From: Streptomyces coryli
Lineage (GTDB): Bacteria > Actinomycetota > Actinomycetes > Streptomycetales > Streptomycetaceae
Direction: 5' to 3'
Assembly (NCBI RefSeq): GCF_011044975.1
Contig: NZ_JAAKZV010000053.1
Coordinates: 1-38,671, forward strand
Length of the DNA stretch: 38,671 bases
Position numbers and translations under genes: made by a program. This document shows, piece after piece, positions 1 to 9,103 of this stretch (positions are counted from its first letter, which is position 1; the number at the start of each line of letters is the position of its first letter). Below the pieces are notes generated by a model. The model was not told where the DNA came from, did not search any database, and saw only the letters and a list, made by a program, of their open reading frames with translations.

Positions 1-1659
1 GTACCGGGCTTCCGGGGGGAGGAGGACGCCTGCGCCTGCGGCGCTCGGCTCTTGCCCACCCACAGACCGCCCGCTGAACTCTCGGGGGAGAGGTGTGGTC
101 GGGTCAGGCGCGGCGGAGGAGGAGGCGGCGGCCGGTGACGACTGCGGCTGCTGGGCGCCGGTCGCCACGTCCTCGTCGGCCTGCGGCGGCTGAGCGCCCG
201 TCGCCACGTCCTCGTCGGCCTGCGGCGGCTGAGCGCCCGTCGCCACGTCCTCGTCGGCCTGCGCCCGCTGAGCGCCCGTCGCCACGTCCTCGTCGGCCTG
301 CGCCCGCTGAACGCCCGTCGGCACATCCTCATCGGCCTGCGCCCGCTGAACGCCCGTCGCCACATCCTCGTGCGAGTTCAGCGGGCGGGTCGGGTTGGAA
401 GCATCCTGCGCCGCAGGCGCGGAGGCGGTGATCGAGTCGGCAATCCGCTCCGCGAAGACCAGGCCCTCCAGGAGCGAGTTCGACGCCAGGCGGTTCGCGC
501 CGTGGACGCCCGTGCATGCCACCTCGCCACACGCGTACAGCCCGGGCACCGTCGTGCGGCCCCGCCGATCCGTTCGCACCCCGCCGGAGGCGTAGTGCGC
601 GGCCGGGGCCACCGGGATCGGGTCCGTCACCGGGTCGATGCCGTGCGCCTTGCACGCCGCCAGGATCGTCGGGAAGCGGGTCTCCCACATCTCCCGGCCG
701 AAGTGCCGGCCGTCCAGGTACATGTGGTCCGCGTCCAGCTCCACCATGCGCCGCAGGATGCCCTTTGCCACCACATCGCGCGGCGCCAGCTCCGCGAGCT
801 CGTGCTGGCCCAGCATGAAGCGGACGCCGTCCGCGTCCACCAGATGCGCGCCCTCGCCCCGCACCGCCTCCGACACCAGCGGCTGCTGGCCCTCCGCGTC
901 CGGGCCCAGGTACATCACCGTCGGGTGGAACTGGACGAATTCGAGATCCGAGACCTCCGCCCCGGCCCGTAGCGCCAGCGCGACGCCGTCGCCCGTGGAC
1001 ACGGCCGGGTTCGTGGTCGCCGAGAAGACCTGGCCCATGCCGCCCGTCGCCAGGACCACGTACGGCGCGCGGACCGCGCCCACGCCGTCGCGCGCGCCCT
1101 CGCCCATGACGTGCAGCGTGAGGCCGGCCGTGCGGCCGTCCGCGTCCTTCAACAGGTCCAGGACCAGGGCGTGTTCGATGGTCTCGATCCCGGCGCGGCG
1201 GACCGCGGCGACCAGCGCGCGCGAGACTTCCGCGCCCGTGGCGTCGCCGCCCGCGTGCGCGATGCGGCGCCGGTGGTGGCCGCCCTCACGGCCCAGCTGG
1301 AGGTCGCCCGTGGCGGTGTCCGCGTCGAACTCCGCGCCCGCGGCGATGAGTCGACGCACCGCGCCGGGGCCGTCGGTGACCAGCGCCCGTACCGCCTCCT
1401 CGTCGCACAGGCCCGCGCCCGCGACCAGGGTGTCCTCGAGGTGCTGCTCCGGGGTGTCGCCGTCCCCCAGCGCCGCGGCGATGCCGCCCTGCGCCCAGCG
1501 CGTGGAGCCGTCGTCGAGAAGTGCCTTCGTCACGACGACCGTACGGAGACCGGCCGCGGCGCAGCGCAGTGCGGCGGTCAGGCCGGCGACGCCGGAGCCG
1601 ACGACGGCCACGTCGGCGTCGGTGAACCAGCCGGGGGCGGGGGCCGGGAGACGGTTCAC
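1..1659 (-). CDS. nadB: L-aspartate oxidase NadB (C-terminal part outside window)
   Basis: FAD-dependent oxidation of L-aspartate to iminoaspartate, first step of de novo NAD synthesis. The GTG start at 1659 overlaps the panC stop (GTGA), so translation is probably coupled. An N-terminal FAD-binding motif [15 protein letters not shown] is at about residues 17-31. The conserved flavoprotein segment [20 protein letters not shown] ends the FAD/capping part at about residue 400. From about residue 412 to 548 there is a long Pro/Ala/Ser/Asp/Glu-rich linker that includes a 13-residue tandem repeat. The frame then reaches PPEARY, which resembles the start of the C-terminal helical domain in actinobacterial NadB, and leaves the window still open after 553 codons. 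The complete protein should therefore be well over 600 residues, against about 540 in E. coli. The family assignment is firm; the effect of the linker is unknown. Confidence 0.93.
   Translation of the reverse strand, partial: MNRLPAPAPGWFTDADVAVVGSGVAGLTAALRCAAAGLRTVVVTKALLDDGSTRWAQGGIAAALGDGDTPEQHLEDTLVAGAGLCDEEAVRALVTDGPGAVRRLIAAGAEFDADTATGDLQLGREGGHHRRRIAHAGGDATGAEVSRALVAAVRRAGIETIEHALVLDLLKDADGRTAGLTLHVMGEGARDGVGAVRAPYVVLATGGMGQVFSATTNPAVSTGDGVALALRAGAEVSDLEFVQFHPTVMYLGPDAEGQQPLVSEAVRGEGAHLVDADGVRFMLGQHELAELAPRDVVAKGILRRMVELDADHMYLDGRHFGREMWETRFPTILAACKAHGIDPVTDPIPVAPAAHYASGGVRTDRRGRTTVPGLYACGEVACTGVHGANRLASNSLLEGLVFAERIADSITASAPAAQDASNPTRPLNSHEDVATGVQRAQADEDVPTGVQRAQADEDVATGAQRAQADEDVATGAQPPQADEDVATGAQPPQADEDVATGAQQPQSSPAAASSSAAPDPTTPLPREFSGRSVGGQEPSAAGAGVLLPPEARY
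143..373 (-). repeat. 39-bp in-frame tandem repeat inside nadB
   Basis: About six copies of a 39-bp unit start at 161, 200, 239, 278, 317 and 356, with the outer copies partial or diverged. In the nadB frame each unit encodes 13 residues of the type [13 protein letters not shown]. The copies drift across the array: RAQA in the promoter-proximal ones, PPQA in the middle and QPQS at the end, with one P for A change. There is no stop in the frame and the unit length is a multiple of three, so copy-number change keeps the gene open. The array has no unique spacers, so it is not a CRISPR array. Confidence 0.93.
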
Positions 1660-2516
1660 CGGGGGCCTCCGAAGGTGAGGCGGACGTTGTCGATGAGGCG
1701 GGTGGTGCCCAACTTCGCGGCGACCGCGAGGACGGCCTCGCCGGCGTAGTCGTCAGCGATCTCCGTGAAGTCGGACGGGTCGACCAGGGCCAGGTAGTCG
1801 AGCGCGAGCGGCGGCGACGCCTTGGCGGCTTCGTCCAGCACCGCCTGCGCGGCCGCCCGTACCGCCGCCGGAGTCTCCTGGTCCCGGCCCGCGAACAGGG
1901 CCCGGGAGAGGGCGAGTCCGGTCATGCGCTCCTCCGCCGAGAGGTAGCAGTTACGGGACGACAGCGCGAAGCCGTCGTCCTCGCGGACGGTGGGGACGCC
2001 GGCGATCTCGACCGGGAAGTTCAGGTCCCGCGCCATGCGGGTGATCAGCGCCAGCTGCTGGGCGTCCTTGTTGCCGTAGAAGGCGATGTCGGGGGCCGTG
2101 AGGTGGAGCAGCTTCGCGACGACCGTGAGGACGCCGTCGAAGTGGCCCGGGCGGTACGCGCCTTCGAGGCGCTCCCCCATCGGGCCCGCGCTGATCCGCA
2201 CCTCGGGCTCGCCGCCCGGATACACCTCGTCGGCGTCCGGGGCGAAGACGACATCCGCGCCCTCCTTGCCGGCGACGGCGATGTCGGTGTCGAGGGTGCG
2301 GGGGTAGCGGTCGAGGTCCTCGTTCGGGCCGAACTGCAGCGGGTTGACGAAGACCGTGACGACCACCTGGCCGTCCGGGCCGACGCGGTCGCGGGCGGCG
2401 CGGACGAGGGTGGCGTGGCCTTCGTGCAGGGCGCCCATCGTCATGACGACGGCGCGCGCGCCGGCGCGCGGCAACGCGGCCAGGTCGGCGGCGGTGTGTA
2501 CGACGGTCGGAGTCAT
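1656..2516 (-). CDS. panC: Pantothenate synthetase PanC
   Basis: ATP-dependent condensation of pantoate and beta-alanine to pantothenate in the cytoplasm. The 286-residue length is normal for the family. The nucleotidylyltransferase motif [10 protein letters not shown] is at residues 25-34 with the HxGH histidines at 31 and 34. Other family segments follow: [20 protein letters not shown] in the middle, the glycine-rich [12 protein letters not shown] pantoate-binding region, and SSRNCYLS further on. The ATG start overlaps the stop of the upstream DUF2520 gene (ATGA), and the gene's own stop overlaps the nadB GTG. The three genes therefore form one tightly coupled transcription and translation unit. 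The frame stays open upstream of the start across the neighbouring gene, but that is only a GC-rich shadow. Confidence 0.97.
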   Translation of the reverse strand: MTPTVVHTAADLAALPRAGARAVVMTMGALHEGHATLVRAARDRVGPDGQVVVTVFVNPLQFGPNEDLDRYPRTLDTDIAVAGKEGADVVFAPDADEVYPGGEPEVRISAGPMGERLEGAYRPGHFDGVLTVVAKLLHLTAPDIAFYGNKDAQQLALITRMARDLNFPVEIAGVPTVREDDGFALSSRNCYLSAEERMTGLALSRALFAGRDQETPAAVRAAAQAVLDEAAKASPPLALDYLALVDPSDFTEIADDYAGEAVLAVAAKLGTTRLIDNVRLTFGGPR

Positions 2517-3427
2517 TGCGGTCCCTGCCTCTCCGCCAGGACCCCGAGCAGGTCCTCGGCCAGCTCCGGCTTCAGCAGCCCGTGCGCGAGTGCGCGGTCC
2601 GCGGTGGCGCGGGCCATCGCGACGTACGACGCCACCGCCTGCGGGGCGTGTGCGCGCAGCTGCTCGATGTGGGCGGCGACGGTGCCCGCGTCGCCGCGGG
2701 CGACCGGGCCGGTGAGCGCGGCGTCGCCGCTGCGCAGCGCGTTGTCGAGGGCGGCGCCGAGGAGGGGGCCGAGCATCCGCTCGGGGGCCTGGACGCCGGC
2801 GGTGCGCAGCAGCTCCATGGACTGCGAGACCAGCGTGACCAGGTGGTTCGCGCCGATCGCGAGGGCGGCGTGGTAGAGCGGGCGGGCCGCCTCGTCGACC
2901 CACTCGGGCTCGCCGCCCATCTCTACGACGAGGGCCTCCGCCGCGAGCCGCAGCTCCTCCGGGGCCGTAACGCCGAAGGAGCAGCCGGCCAGGCGCTGCA
3001 CGTCGATCTGCGTGCCGGTGAAGGTCATCACGGGGTGCAGGGCGAGCGGGAGGGCGCCGGCTCGGGTGGCGGGCTCCAGGACGTCGGCGCCATAGCGGCC
3101 CGAGGTGTGGATGAGCAGCTGGCCGGGGCGTACGGCGCCGGTGTCGGCGAGGCCCTCGACCAGGCCGGGGAGGACGTCGTCCGGGACCGTGAGCAGGACC
3201 AGGTCGGCGCGGGCGAGCACCTCGGCCGGGTCGCTGACCACCGGGACGCCGGGGAGCAGGTCCTCGGCGCGGCGGCGGGCGGTCTCGGAGACGGCGTTCA
3301 CGGCGACCGGATGGTGGCCGGAGAGGCCGAGGGCCGCGGCGAGGGCCGGGCCCACGCGGCCGGCGCCCACGACGCCGATGGCCAGGCGCGCAGGCTTCTC
3401 CTGCGGGTCGGGTGCGCTTGAGCTCAC
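2513..3427 (-). CDS. Rossmann-fold DUF2520 protein
   Basis: A 304-residue NAD(P)-binding protein of the Rossmann-like plus DUF2520 type. The dinucleotide motif [16 protein letters not shown] is at residues 18-33. A second segment, [10 protein letters not shown] followed by LHPVMTFTG, is typical of the family, and an all-helical C-terminal half (about residues 175-300) matches the layout of 6-phosphogluconate-dehydrogenase-like dimerisation domains. The start is a GTG with AAGGGG a few bases upstream. It is first in an operon with panC and nadB, with a 4-base overlap to panC. The conserved linkage to panC suggests a role near pantoate or coenzyme A metabolism, for example a ketopantoate-reductase-like step, but the substrate cannot be read from the sequence. 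Confidence 0.88.
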   Translation of the reverse strand: MSSSAPDPQEKPARLAIGVVGAGRVGPALAAALGLSGHHPVAVNAVSETARRRAEDLLPGVPVVSDPAEVLARADLVLLTVPDDVLPGLVEGLADTGAVRPGQLLIHTSGRYGADVLEPATRAGALPLALHPVMTFTGTQIDVQRLAGCSFGVTAPEELRLAAEALVVEMGGEPEWVDEAARPLYHAALAIGANHLVTLVSQSMELLRTAGVQAPERMLGPLLGAALDNALRSGDAALTGPVARGDAGTVAAHIEQLRAHAPQAVASYVAMARATADRALAHGLLKPELAEDLLGVLAERQGPQ

Positions 3428-3668
3428 TGGTGCCCCTTCGCGGCGCTGCGGCAGTTCCGGTCCTCTCGGGTACCGGACTTGTCGTCAATCTTACGCGATC
3501 CCCTGCGGGCGGCTATGGCGGCGGCGGTGGGGTTGGTCACGGCACGGGCCCGGGGCCTGGCAGGCTGCTGACCCATGAGCGACGACGAAGAGCGGGCCAG
3601 GGCGCGGCAGCGGGCGGAGTGCGGAGCGGGCGCTGGCGGACGACTGGGTCGAGAGCGTCGGGGAGCGG

Positions 3669-4709
3669 ATGCGGCGGCTGGTGGCCGCCGCCCCGGATGC
3701 GTACGACCTGGAGCAGCCGGTCGACATGTACGGCAACGGCATCGTCGCCGAGCTGGAGCGGCGCACCGCGGAGCTGCTGGGCATGGAGGCCGCCGCCTTC
3801 TTTCCCACCGGGACGATGGCGCAGCAGGTCGCGCTGCGGTGCTGGGCCGCCCGTACCGGCAACGCCACCGTGGCCACCCACCCGCTCGGCCACCTGGAGG
3901 TCCACGAGCGGGACGCCTACGCCGTGGTGAGCGGGCTGCGGACCGTACATCCGACCGCCGAACCGCGGCTGCCTTCCGCCGAGGAGGTGGCGGACCTCGG
4001 CGAGCCCTTCGGGACGCTGATGCTGGAACTGCCGCTGCGGGACGCCGGTTTCGTACTCCCGGACTTCGACGAGCTCACCGCCACCGTCGCCGCGGCCCGC
4101 GAGCGCGACGCCGTCGTGCACCTCGACGGCGCCCGGCTCTGGGAGACCACCACCCACTTCGGCCGCGGGCTGCCGGAGATCGCGGGCCTGGCCGACAGCG
4201 TGTACGTGTCGTACTACAAGTCCCTCGGCGGGCTGGGCGGCGCCGCGCTCGCCGGGCCCGCGTCGCTCGTCGACGAGGCGCGGGCGTGGCGGCACCGGTA
4301 CGGCGGGCAGGTCATCCAGCAGTGGCCGGTCGCGCTGGCGGCGCTGGTGGGGCTGGATCAGGAGCTGCCGCGGCTGCCGGAGTACGTGGCGCAGGCGCGG
4401 GTCGTCGCCGGGGCGCTGCGGGAGGCGTTTGCGGGCGTGGGCTGGTTCCGGGTGCACCCCGGGGAGCCGCACACGCATCAGTTCCAGGTCTGGCTGCCGT
4501 ACGCGGCCCAGGAGCTCACCGAGGCGTCGGTGCGGCTCGCCGAGGAGGAGCGGACCATGCTGTTCCGGCGCTGGCGGGAGCCGGCGGGCGGGCCGCCGGG
4601 CGTCGCGATGACCGAGGTGACGGTGGCAGCGCCCGGGCTTCAGTGGTCGGCGCAGGACGTACGAGAGGCCGCCGCCGCGTTTCTGCGGCTGCTCACGCCG
4701 CCCGGGTGA
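3669..4709 (+). CDS. Threonine aldolase / beta-eliminating lyase family PLP enzyme, 5' end possibly frameshifted
   Basis: PLP-dependent aminotransferase-fold enzyme of the low-specificity threonine aldolase group, which cleaves beta-hydroxy amino acids to glycine and an aldehyde. The 346-residue frame contains FFPTGTMAQQVALRCW near the N terminus, VVHLDGARLWE (the Asp that contacts the PLP ring) and SVYVSYYKSLGGLGGAAL with the likely Schiff-base lysine. In-frame coding similarity seems to extend upstream of ATG 3669: codons from about 3618 read AERALADDWVESVGERM but have no ATG, GTG or TTG before an in-frame stop at 3576. The natural-looking start, ATG 3575, begins MSDDEERARARQR in another frame. 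A one-base insertion or two-base deletion near 3612-3625 would explain this. If ATG 3669 is used, about 30 N-terminal residues are lost. A GGGGAG lies only three bases before it. Confidence 0.85.
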   Translation: MRRLVAAAPDAYDLEQPVDMYGNGIVAELERRTAELLGMEAAAFFPTGTMAQQVALRCWAARTGNATVATHPLGHLEVHERDAYAVVSGLRTVHPTAEPRLPSAEEVADLGEPFGTLMLELPLRDAGFVLPDFDELTATVAAARERDAVVHLDGARLWETTTHFGRGLPEIAGLADSVYVSYYKSLGGLGGAALAGPASLVDEARAWRHRYGGQVIQQWPVALAALVGLDQELPRLPEYVAQARVVAGALREAFAGVGWFRVHPGEPHTHQFQVWLPYAAQELTEASVRLAEEERTMLFRRWREPAGGPPGVAMTEVTVAAPGLQWSAQDVREAAAAFLRLLTPPG

Positions 4710-4842
4710 AGCGGGCGCGGCGGCGGTCGGCGAGGGCCTGGCGGATGACCCGCCAGACGTTGAGTTCGGGGGCGGGCGGGGCCGGTACGCCGTGCTGGGC
4801 GGCGCGGGCGGCGTCGAGGGCGTACTGCTGGTGGAGAGTCAT
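4693..4842 (-). CDS. 49-residue hypothetical protein
   Basis: A short reading frame from ATG 4842 to TGA 4693, encoding MTLHQQYALDAARAAQHGVP at its N terminus, then a Pro/Ala stretch and an Arg-rich helix ending RRRARFTRAA. Its codons have strong G/C third positions, and the N-terminal pattern resembles small Streptomyces proteins I recall but cannot name. It lies tail to tail with the aldolase and overlaps its 3' end by 17 bases. No convincing ribosome-binding site precedes the ATG, so translation is uncertain. No function can be assigned. Confidence 0.5.
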   Translation of the reverse strand: MTLHQQYALDAARAAQHGVPAPPAPELNVWRVIRQALADRRRARFTRAA

Positions 4843-4934
4843 GCCATCGACCGTGCGCCCGGCTCCGGGCGGCGGTCACGTCACTTGACCGAGGCCGTCA
4901 AACGGCTCGGGCGGTGTCGGTGGGCGGAGGCACT

Positions 4935-6035
4935 ATGGATCGCGTGAGCATCACCATCGACGTCACCGGGCTGCCGCCCGAGCGCATCACCTTCGCGCCC
5001 TCGCCGCTCGCCGAGCTGGGGGCGATGCTGCATGCGCTGTCCGAGCCGGCGCACCATCCGGGGCTGCACAGCTGGGCGACGGCGACGACCGCCGCGCTGA
5101 AGCCGGTGCTTGCCGACCGCCTCACCGAGGCGGACTTCATGTGGCGGTCGGCCCGCTCCGACCTCCTGGCTCCGCCGCGCCCCGGTGCCACCCTGGCCGA
5201 GGACCTGGACTGGATCGACAGCCTCGACAACCGCCGGTTCGTGAAGGCCGCCTTCGAGATCAGCTGCAATTCGTCGTACGAGTCGACCGTCTCCCCGCTC
5301 GACGACGCGGACGAGCGCGCCAAGGTGCTGGAGCTGGCGGCGGCGCGCGGCCCGCGGCAGGCGCAGTTCACCGAGCGGATGCTCGACGACCCGGACGGGC
5401 TGCGGATCTGGCTGCGGCGCCTCTTCGAGGACTGCGAGCAGGCGTTCTTCGGCGACACCTGGCAGCGGATACGGGTCCAGCTGGCCGCCGACGCCCGGCA
5501 CAAGACGGAGCTGCTGCAGCGCAAGGGGCTCGCGGAGACGGTGTCCGCGGTCTCCGAGGCGATCCGGCTCGAGGAGTACGGCACCGGCGGGCAGCGCCTC
5601 GTCCTGGACAAGCTGTCCACCGGCACGACCAGTGCCACCGCCGAGGGCGGGCTCACCTTCCTGCCCAGCGCCTTCGGCTGGCCGCACCTGTTCGCGGGCC
5701 ACGCCCCCGGCTGGCAGCCGGTGATCCTCTATCCCGTCGCCACCCCGGAACTGCCCCGCCCGGAGGCGCTCGAGCTGGTCCAGGCGCGCCTCGAAGCGCT
5801 TGCCCACCCGATGCGCATGCGCCTGACCCGCATGCTGGCCCGCAGCTCGCACAGCACCGGCGAGCTGGCGACGGCCTTCGGCATCACCGCCCCGGAGGTC
5901 TCCCGCCACCTCGCCGTACTCAAAAAGGCGGGCCTGATCACCACCCGCCGCCGCGGCCGCTACGTCCTCCACCAGCTGGACCTGCAGACCGTCGCCCGCC
6001 TCGGCTCCGACTTCCTGGAGACGGTGCTGCGCTAG
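4935..6035 (+). CDS. ArsR-type winged-helix regulator with long N-terminal domain (DUF5937-like)
   Basis: A 366-residue transcription factor. Residues 1 to about 270 form a mixed alpha/beta region beginning MDRVSITIDVTGLPPERITF, like the N-terminal domain found in many Streptomyces ArsR-like regulators. The last about 90 residues are a winged helix: LEALAHPMRMRLTRML, then STGELATAFGITAPEVSRHL (recognition helix) and a wing at TTRRRGRYVLHQL. The thiol metal-binding box of classical ArsR repressors is absent from the recognition helix, so metal sensing is unlikely. ATG 4935 is preferred over an in-frame GTG at 4914 because GGAGG lies four bases before it. The gene ends four bases from the convergent response-regulator gene. 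The ligand is unknown. Confidence 0.85.
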   Translation: MDRVSITIDVTGLPPERITFAPSPLAELGAMLHALSEPAHHPGLHSWATATTAALKPVLADRLTEADFMWRSARSDLLAPPRPGATLAEDLDWIDSLDNRRFVKAAFEISCNSSYESTVSPLDDADERAKVLELAAARGPRQAQFTERMLDDPDGLRIWLRRLFEDCEQAFFGDTWQRIRVQLAADARHKTELLQRKGLAETVSAVSEAIRLEEYGTGGQRLVLDKLSTGTTSATAEGGLTFLPSAFGWPHLFAGHAPGWQPVILYPVATPELPRPEALELVQARLEALAHPMRMRLTRMLARSSHSTGELATAFGITAPEVSRHLAVLKKAGLITTRRRGRYVLHQLDLQTVARLGSDFLETVLR

Positions 6036-6039
6036 CGGC

Positions 6040-6714
6040 TCAGGAGGTGCCCGCCCGCACCAGCCCCGTCTCGTAGGCGAGCACCACCGCCTGCACCCGG
6101 TCGCGCAGCTCCAGCTTGGTCAGGATGCGCCCGACGTGTGTCTTCACCGTCGCCTCCGACAGCACCAGCCGCGCCGCGATCTCGCCGTTCGACAGGCCCT
6201 GCGCGACCAGCAGCAGCACCTCCCGCTCGCGGTCGGTCAGGCGGTCCAGCTCGGGGTGGGCGCGGTCGCCGCCGGAGACCGGCATGACGTCCGCGAAGCG
6301 GTCGATGAGGCGGCGGGTGGTGGACGGGGCGACGACGGCGTCGCCGTTGTGGACGGCGCGGATCGCGGTGAGCAGCTCGCCCGGCGGTACGTCCTTGAGC
6401 ATGAAGCCGCTGGCCCCGGCCTGCAGCGCGGAGAAGGCGTATTCGTCGAGGTCGAAGGTGGTGAGGATGAGGACCTTCGGGGCCTCGGACGGCTCGCCGG
6501 CGCAGATCTGCCGGGTGGCCTCCACCCCGTCCAGGCGCGGCATCCGCACGTCCATCAGGACCACGTCCACCGGCGTCGTCCGCAGCTGGTCCACCGCCTC
6601 CTGGCCGTCCCCGGCCTCGGCGACGACCTCCATGTCCTCCTGGGCGGCGAGCACCATGCGGAAGCCGGTGCGCAGCAGCACCTGGTCGTCGACGAGCATC
6701 ACGCGGATCGGCAT
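6040..6714 (-). CDS. NarL/LuxR-family response regulator
   Basis: A 224-residue two-component response regulator. The receiver domain (about 1-120) has the acidic pair at VDD near residue 8-10, the phosphoacceptor Asp55 in VVLMDVRMPR and a conserved Lys in FMLKDVPPGE. The C-terminal LuxR-type helix-turn-helix runs from LTDREREVLLLVAQGLSNGE through LSEATVKTHVGRILTKLELR (about residues 155-205). It lies 49 bases downstream of the histidine kinase gene in the same direction, so the two form a cognate pair and probably one transcript. It will act as a DNA-binding dimer when phosphorylated. The regulon is not evident from neighbours, since both flanking genes are oriented against the pair. Confidence 0.95.
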   Translation of the reverse strand: MPIRVMLVDDQVLLRTGFRMVLAAQEDMEVVAEAGDGQEAVDQLRTTPVDVVLMDVRMPRLDGVEATRQICAGEPSEAPKVLILTTFDLDEYAFSALQAGASGFMLKDVPPGELLTAIRAVHNGDAVVAPSTTRRLIDRFADVMPVSGGDRAHPELDRLTDREREVLLLVAQGLSNGEIAARLVLSEATVKTHVGRILTKLELRDRVQAVVLAYETGLVRAGTS

Positions 6715-6763
6715 GGGATTCGGGCCTTCTCTCGTAGCGGTGAGATCAGTATCGATGGTGGCG

Positions 6764-8011
6764 TTACGTCGCCGGTTTGAGCGGCAGCAGGGCCGTGATG
6801 CGGAAGCCGCCGCCGGGCCGCGGGCCCGTCTCCAGCCGGCCGCCGACCATGCCGACGCGCTCGCGCATGCCGATCAGCCCGTGGCCCAGGCCGTCCGCGC
6901 CGCCCTCCTCGACCAGCTCGCGCTCGGCGCCGCGGCCGTCGTCCTCGACGAGCAGCTCGACGCCGCTGTCGCCGTAGGTGAGGCGGACGGTGGCGCCGGC
7001 GTTCGGGCCGCCGTGCTTGCGGGTGTTGGTGAGCGCTTCCTGGACGATGCGGTACGCCGTCAGCTCGATGCTGCTGGGCAGCTCGCGCGGGGTGCCGTCG
7101 ACCTTGAAGTCGACGGTGATGCCGGTGCCGCGGACCTGCTCGACGAGGTCGGTGAGCTGGTCGACGCCGGGCTGCGGGACGTATTCGCCGACCTGCTCGG
7201 TGCCGTCGGTGCGCAGCACGCCGAGCAGCCGGCGCATCTCGGTCAGCGCCTGGCGGCCGGTGGAGGAGATGGTGCCGAGCGCCTGTTTTGCCTGGTCGGG
7301 GGCCTGGTCGAGGACGTAGGCGGCGCCGTCGGCCTGGACCACCATGACGGAGACGTTGTGCGCCACGACGTCGTGCAGCTCGCGGGCGATACGGGCCCGC
7401 TCGGCGGCGACCGCGACCCGGGACTGCGCCTCGCGCTCCTTCTCCAGGCGGCGGGCGCGCTCCTCCAGCTCGGCGTAGTACGCCCGGCGGGTGCGGATGC
7501 TGTCGCCGAGCACCCAGGCCAGCACGAAGGTGATGGTCATGAAGATGGTGCCCGCGATGGCGCTCGAGATCGTCTGCTGCGAGTCCGGCCAGCGCAGCGA
7601 GGAGATCGTGGGAGCCACCGCGGAGGCGGCGAGCGCGAGCCGGGAGGCCCAGCGGGTGCCGCGGGAGGCGGCGGTGAAGACGATGACGACCAGGGCGAAG
7701 TGGGCGGGGCCGACGCCGACATCGGTGCCGAGCTGCAGCACGCCGATCGCGATGGTCGCCAGCAGCACCCGCTCCGGGCTGCGGCGGCGCAGCGCCACAC
7801 AAATGGCGAAGGCGACGGAGAAGCCGAGGGCGAGGGTCTTCTCTATGTCGGTGTGCGGCTGGTGGTCGTTGTGCCGCTGCTGCGTCTCGTCGATCGTGAC
7901 GACCCAGAGCAGGCTCATCATGACCAGGACAACAGCCCAGAAGCTGTCGACCAAGGTCGGATGCCTGCGGAGGAAGTCGTAGACGCGTTGCACGTTACCC
8001 AGCGTAGGCAT
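6764..8011 (-). CDS. Membrane sensor histidine kinase (HisKA_3, NarL-partner type)
   Basis: A 415-residue sensor kinase. The N-terminal about 170 residues hold roughly six hydrophobic segments (about 21-40, 58-75, 81-98, 103-115, 122-137, 150-169) with no sizeable extracellular domain, so it probably senses a signal in or near the membrane. A short coiled coil of charged residues (175-200) leads into the HisKA_3 dimerisation helix, with the phosphorylated histidine at 213 in RELHDVVAHNVSVMVVQ. The ATPase domain shows QEALTNTRKH, EDDGRG and GLGHGLIGMRERV. It precedes the response regulator in the same direction. The upstream gene is a divergent methyltransferase, with an 84-base shared promoter region. 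Confidence 0.95.
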   Translation of the reverse strand: MPTLGNVQRVYDFLRRHPTLVDSFWAVVLVMMSLLWVVTIDETQQRHNDHQPHTDIEKTLALGFSVAFAICVALRRRSPERVLLATIAIGVLQLGTDVGVGPAHFALVVIVFTAASRGTRWASRLALAASAVAPTISSLRWPDSQQTISSAIAGTIFMTITFVLAWVLGDSIRTRRAYYAELEERARRLEKEREAQSRVAVAAERARIARELHDVVAHNVSVMVVQADGAAYVLDQAPDQAKQALGTISSTGRQALTEMRRLLGVLRTDGTEQVGEYVPQPGVDQLTDLVEQVRGTGITVDFKVDGTPRELPSSIELTAYRIVQEALTNTRKHGGPNAGATVRLTYGDSGVELLVEDDGRGAERELVEEGGADGLGHGLIGMRERVGMVGGRLETGPRPGGGFRITALLPLKPAT

Positions 8012-8095
8012 CCCGCCAGGGCCTGGGAGTCAGCCCCGGGGGCGATCCGTAAACGGCGGGCTACTCCGCAAGTTGGAGTTGCGTAGCTTTGACCT

Positions 8096-9103
8096 GTGAA
8101 TTCGGGTGAGCAGAGATGGGCCACGGCAATGCACGAGGCCCTGTACGGAGAGCGCGGCTTCTATGTGCGCCCCGGGAGCGGCGGACCCGCCGCCCACTTC
8201 CGTACCTCGGTGCACGCCTCGCCGCTCTTCGCCGGCGCCGTCGCCGGGCTGCTGCGCCAGGTCGCGGCGGCGCTCGGGCACCCGGCGGAGCTCGCCTTCG
8301 TGGATGTCGGCGCCGGGCGCGGGGAGCTCGCGAGCGGGGTGCTCGAGGCGTACGGGGACGACGGGCTCACCGTGTACGCCGTGGAGAAGGCGCCGCGGCC
8401 CGACGGGCTCGATGCCCGGGTGCGCTGGGTCGCCGAGCCGCCGGCGGGCGTCGAGGGGCTGCTCTTCGCGAACGAGTGGCTCGACAACGTCCCGCTTGAC
8501 CTCGCCGAGGCCGACGACGCCGGGGTACCGCGGTACGTGCTCGTGTCCCCGGACGGCTCGGAGCGGCTCGGCGAGCCCGTAACCGAGGAGGACGCCGACT
8601 GGCTGCGGCGCTGGTGGCCGCTGTCCGCGCCCGGCGACCGGGCGGAGCTCGGGGCGGCGCGGGACGCGGCGTGGAGCGCGGCGGTGGGGAGCCTGGCGCG
8701 CGGGGCGGCGGTGGCGGTGGATTACGCGCATGCGGCCGGCTCGCGGCCACCTGCCGGGACGCTGACCGGCTTCCGGGACGGCCGGGAGGTGCGGCCCGTA
8801 CCGGACGGGAGCTGTGATCTCACCGCGCACGTCGCGCTGGACGCGTGCGCGGCGGCGGGCGGCGAGCCGTACCGGCTGCTGACGCAGCGCGAGGCGCTGC
8901 ACGAGCTCGGCGTGCGCGGCACCCGGCCGCCGCTGGCGCTCGCCTCGACCGACCCGGCGGCGTACGTGCGGCAGCTGGCGGGCGCCGGCGAGGCGGCGGA
9001 GCTGACGGCCGCGGGCGGGCTCGGGGACTTCGGGTGGCTGGTGCACTGGGCCGGTGTGAGACCGGACACGGTCAACCCGGGCCTGCTGCCGCACGTCCAT
9101 TAG
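8096..9103 (+). CDS. SAM-dependent methyltransferase, MidA/NDUFAF7-like (Methyltransf_28)
   Basis: A 335-residue class I methyltransferase. The SAM-binding motif [16 protein letters not shown] starts at residue 69, and a family-specific block [13 protein letters not shown] is at about 124-136. GFYVRPG near the N terminus and [11 protein letters not shown] are also typical. The eukaryotic relative NDUFAF7 symmetrically dimethylates an arginine of the complex I subunit NDUFS2, the NuoD homologue. A nuoD paralogue lies 1.6 kb downstream in the same direction here, which makes NuoD a candidate substrate (inference). The start is GTG 8096 with no clear ribosome-binding site; TAGCTT at 8084-8089 could give a near-leaderless mRNA. 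ATG 8129 is an alternative start. The family call is firm and the substrate is open. Confidence 0.85.
   Translation: MNSGEQRWATAMHEALYGERGFYVRPGSGGPAAHFRTSVHASPLFAGAVAGLLRQVAAALGHPAELAFVDVGAGRGELASGVLEAYGDDGLTVYAVEKAPRPDGLDARVRWVAEPPAGVEGLLFANEWLDNVPLDLAEADDAGVPRYVLVSPDGSERLGEPVTEEDADWLRRWWPLSAPGDRAELGAARDAAWSAAVGSLARGAAVAVDYAHAAGSRPPAGTLTGFRDGREVRPVPDGSCDLTAHVALDACAAAGGEPYRLLTQREALHELGVRGTRPPLALASTDPAAYVRQLAGAGEAAELTAAGGLGDFGWLVHWAGVRPDTVNPGLLPHVH

Noticed and set aside
143-373. Regular repeats with 39-bp period, considered as a CRISPR array
   Set aside because: Units are directly adjacent without unique spacers and stay in frame inside nadB.
1656-3488. A 610-codon minus-strand frame suggesting PanC with a large N-terminal fusion
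   Set aside because: The part above 2516 is Arg/Pro/Gly-rich and lies over the DUF2520 gene; PanC starts at ATG 2516 and has normal length.
4640-4879. A 79-codon minus-strand frame next to the aldolase
   Set aside because: It is Arg/Pro/Ser low complexity; the 49-aa frame at 4693-4842 in another frame has the more natural composition.
6116-8086. A 656-codon plus-strand frame across the two-component genes
   Set aside because: It is antisense to the response regulator and kinase, which have intact motifs on the minus strand.
8061-8098. Leaderless promoter for the methyltransferase gene
   Set aside because: TAGCTT is an acceptable -10 but no good -35 lies 16-18 bases upstream, so I did not list it as a feature.
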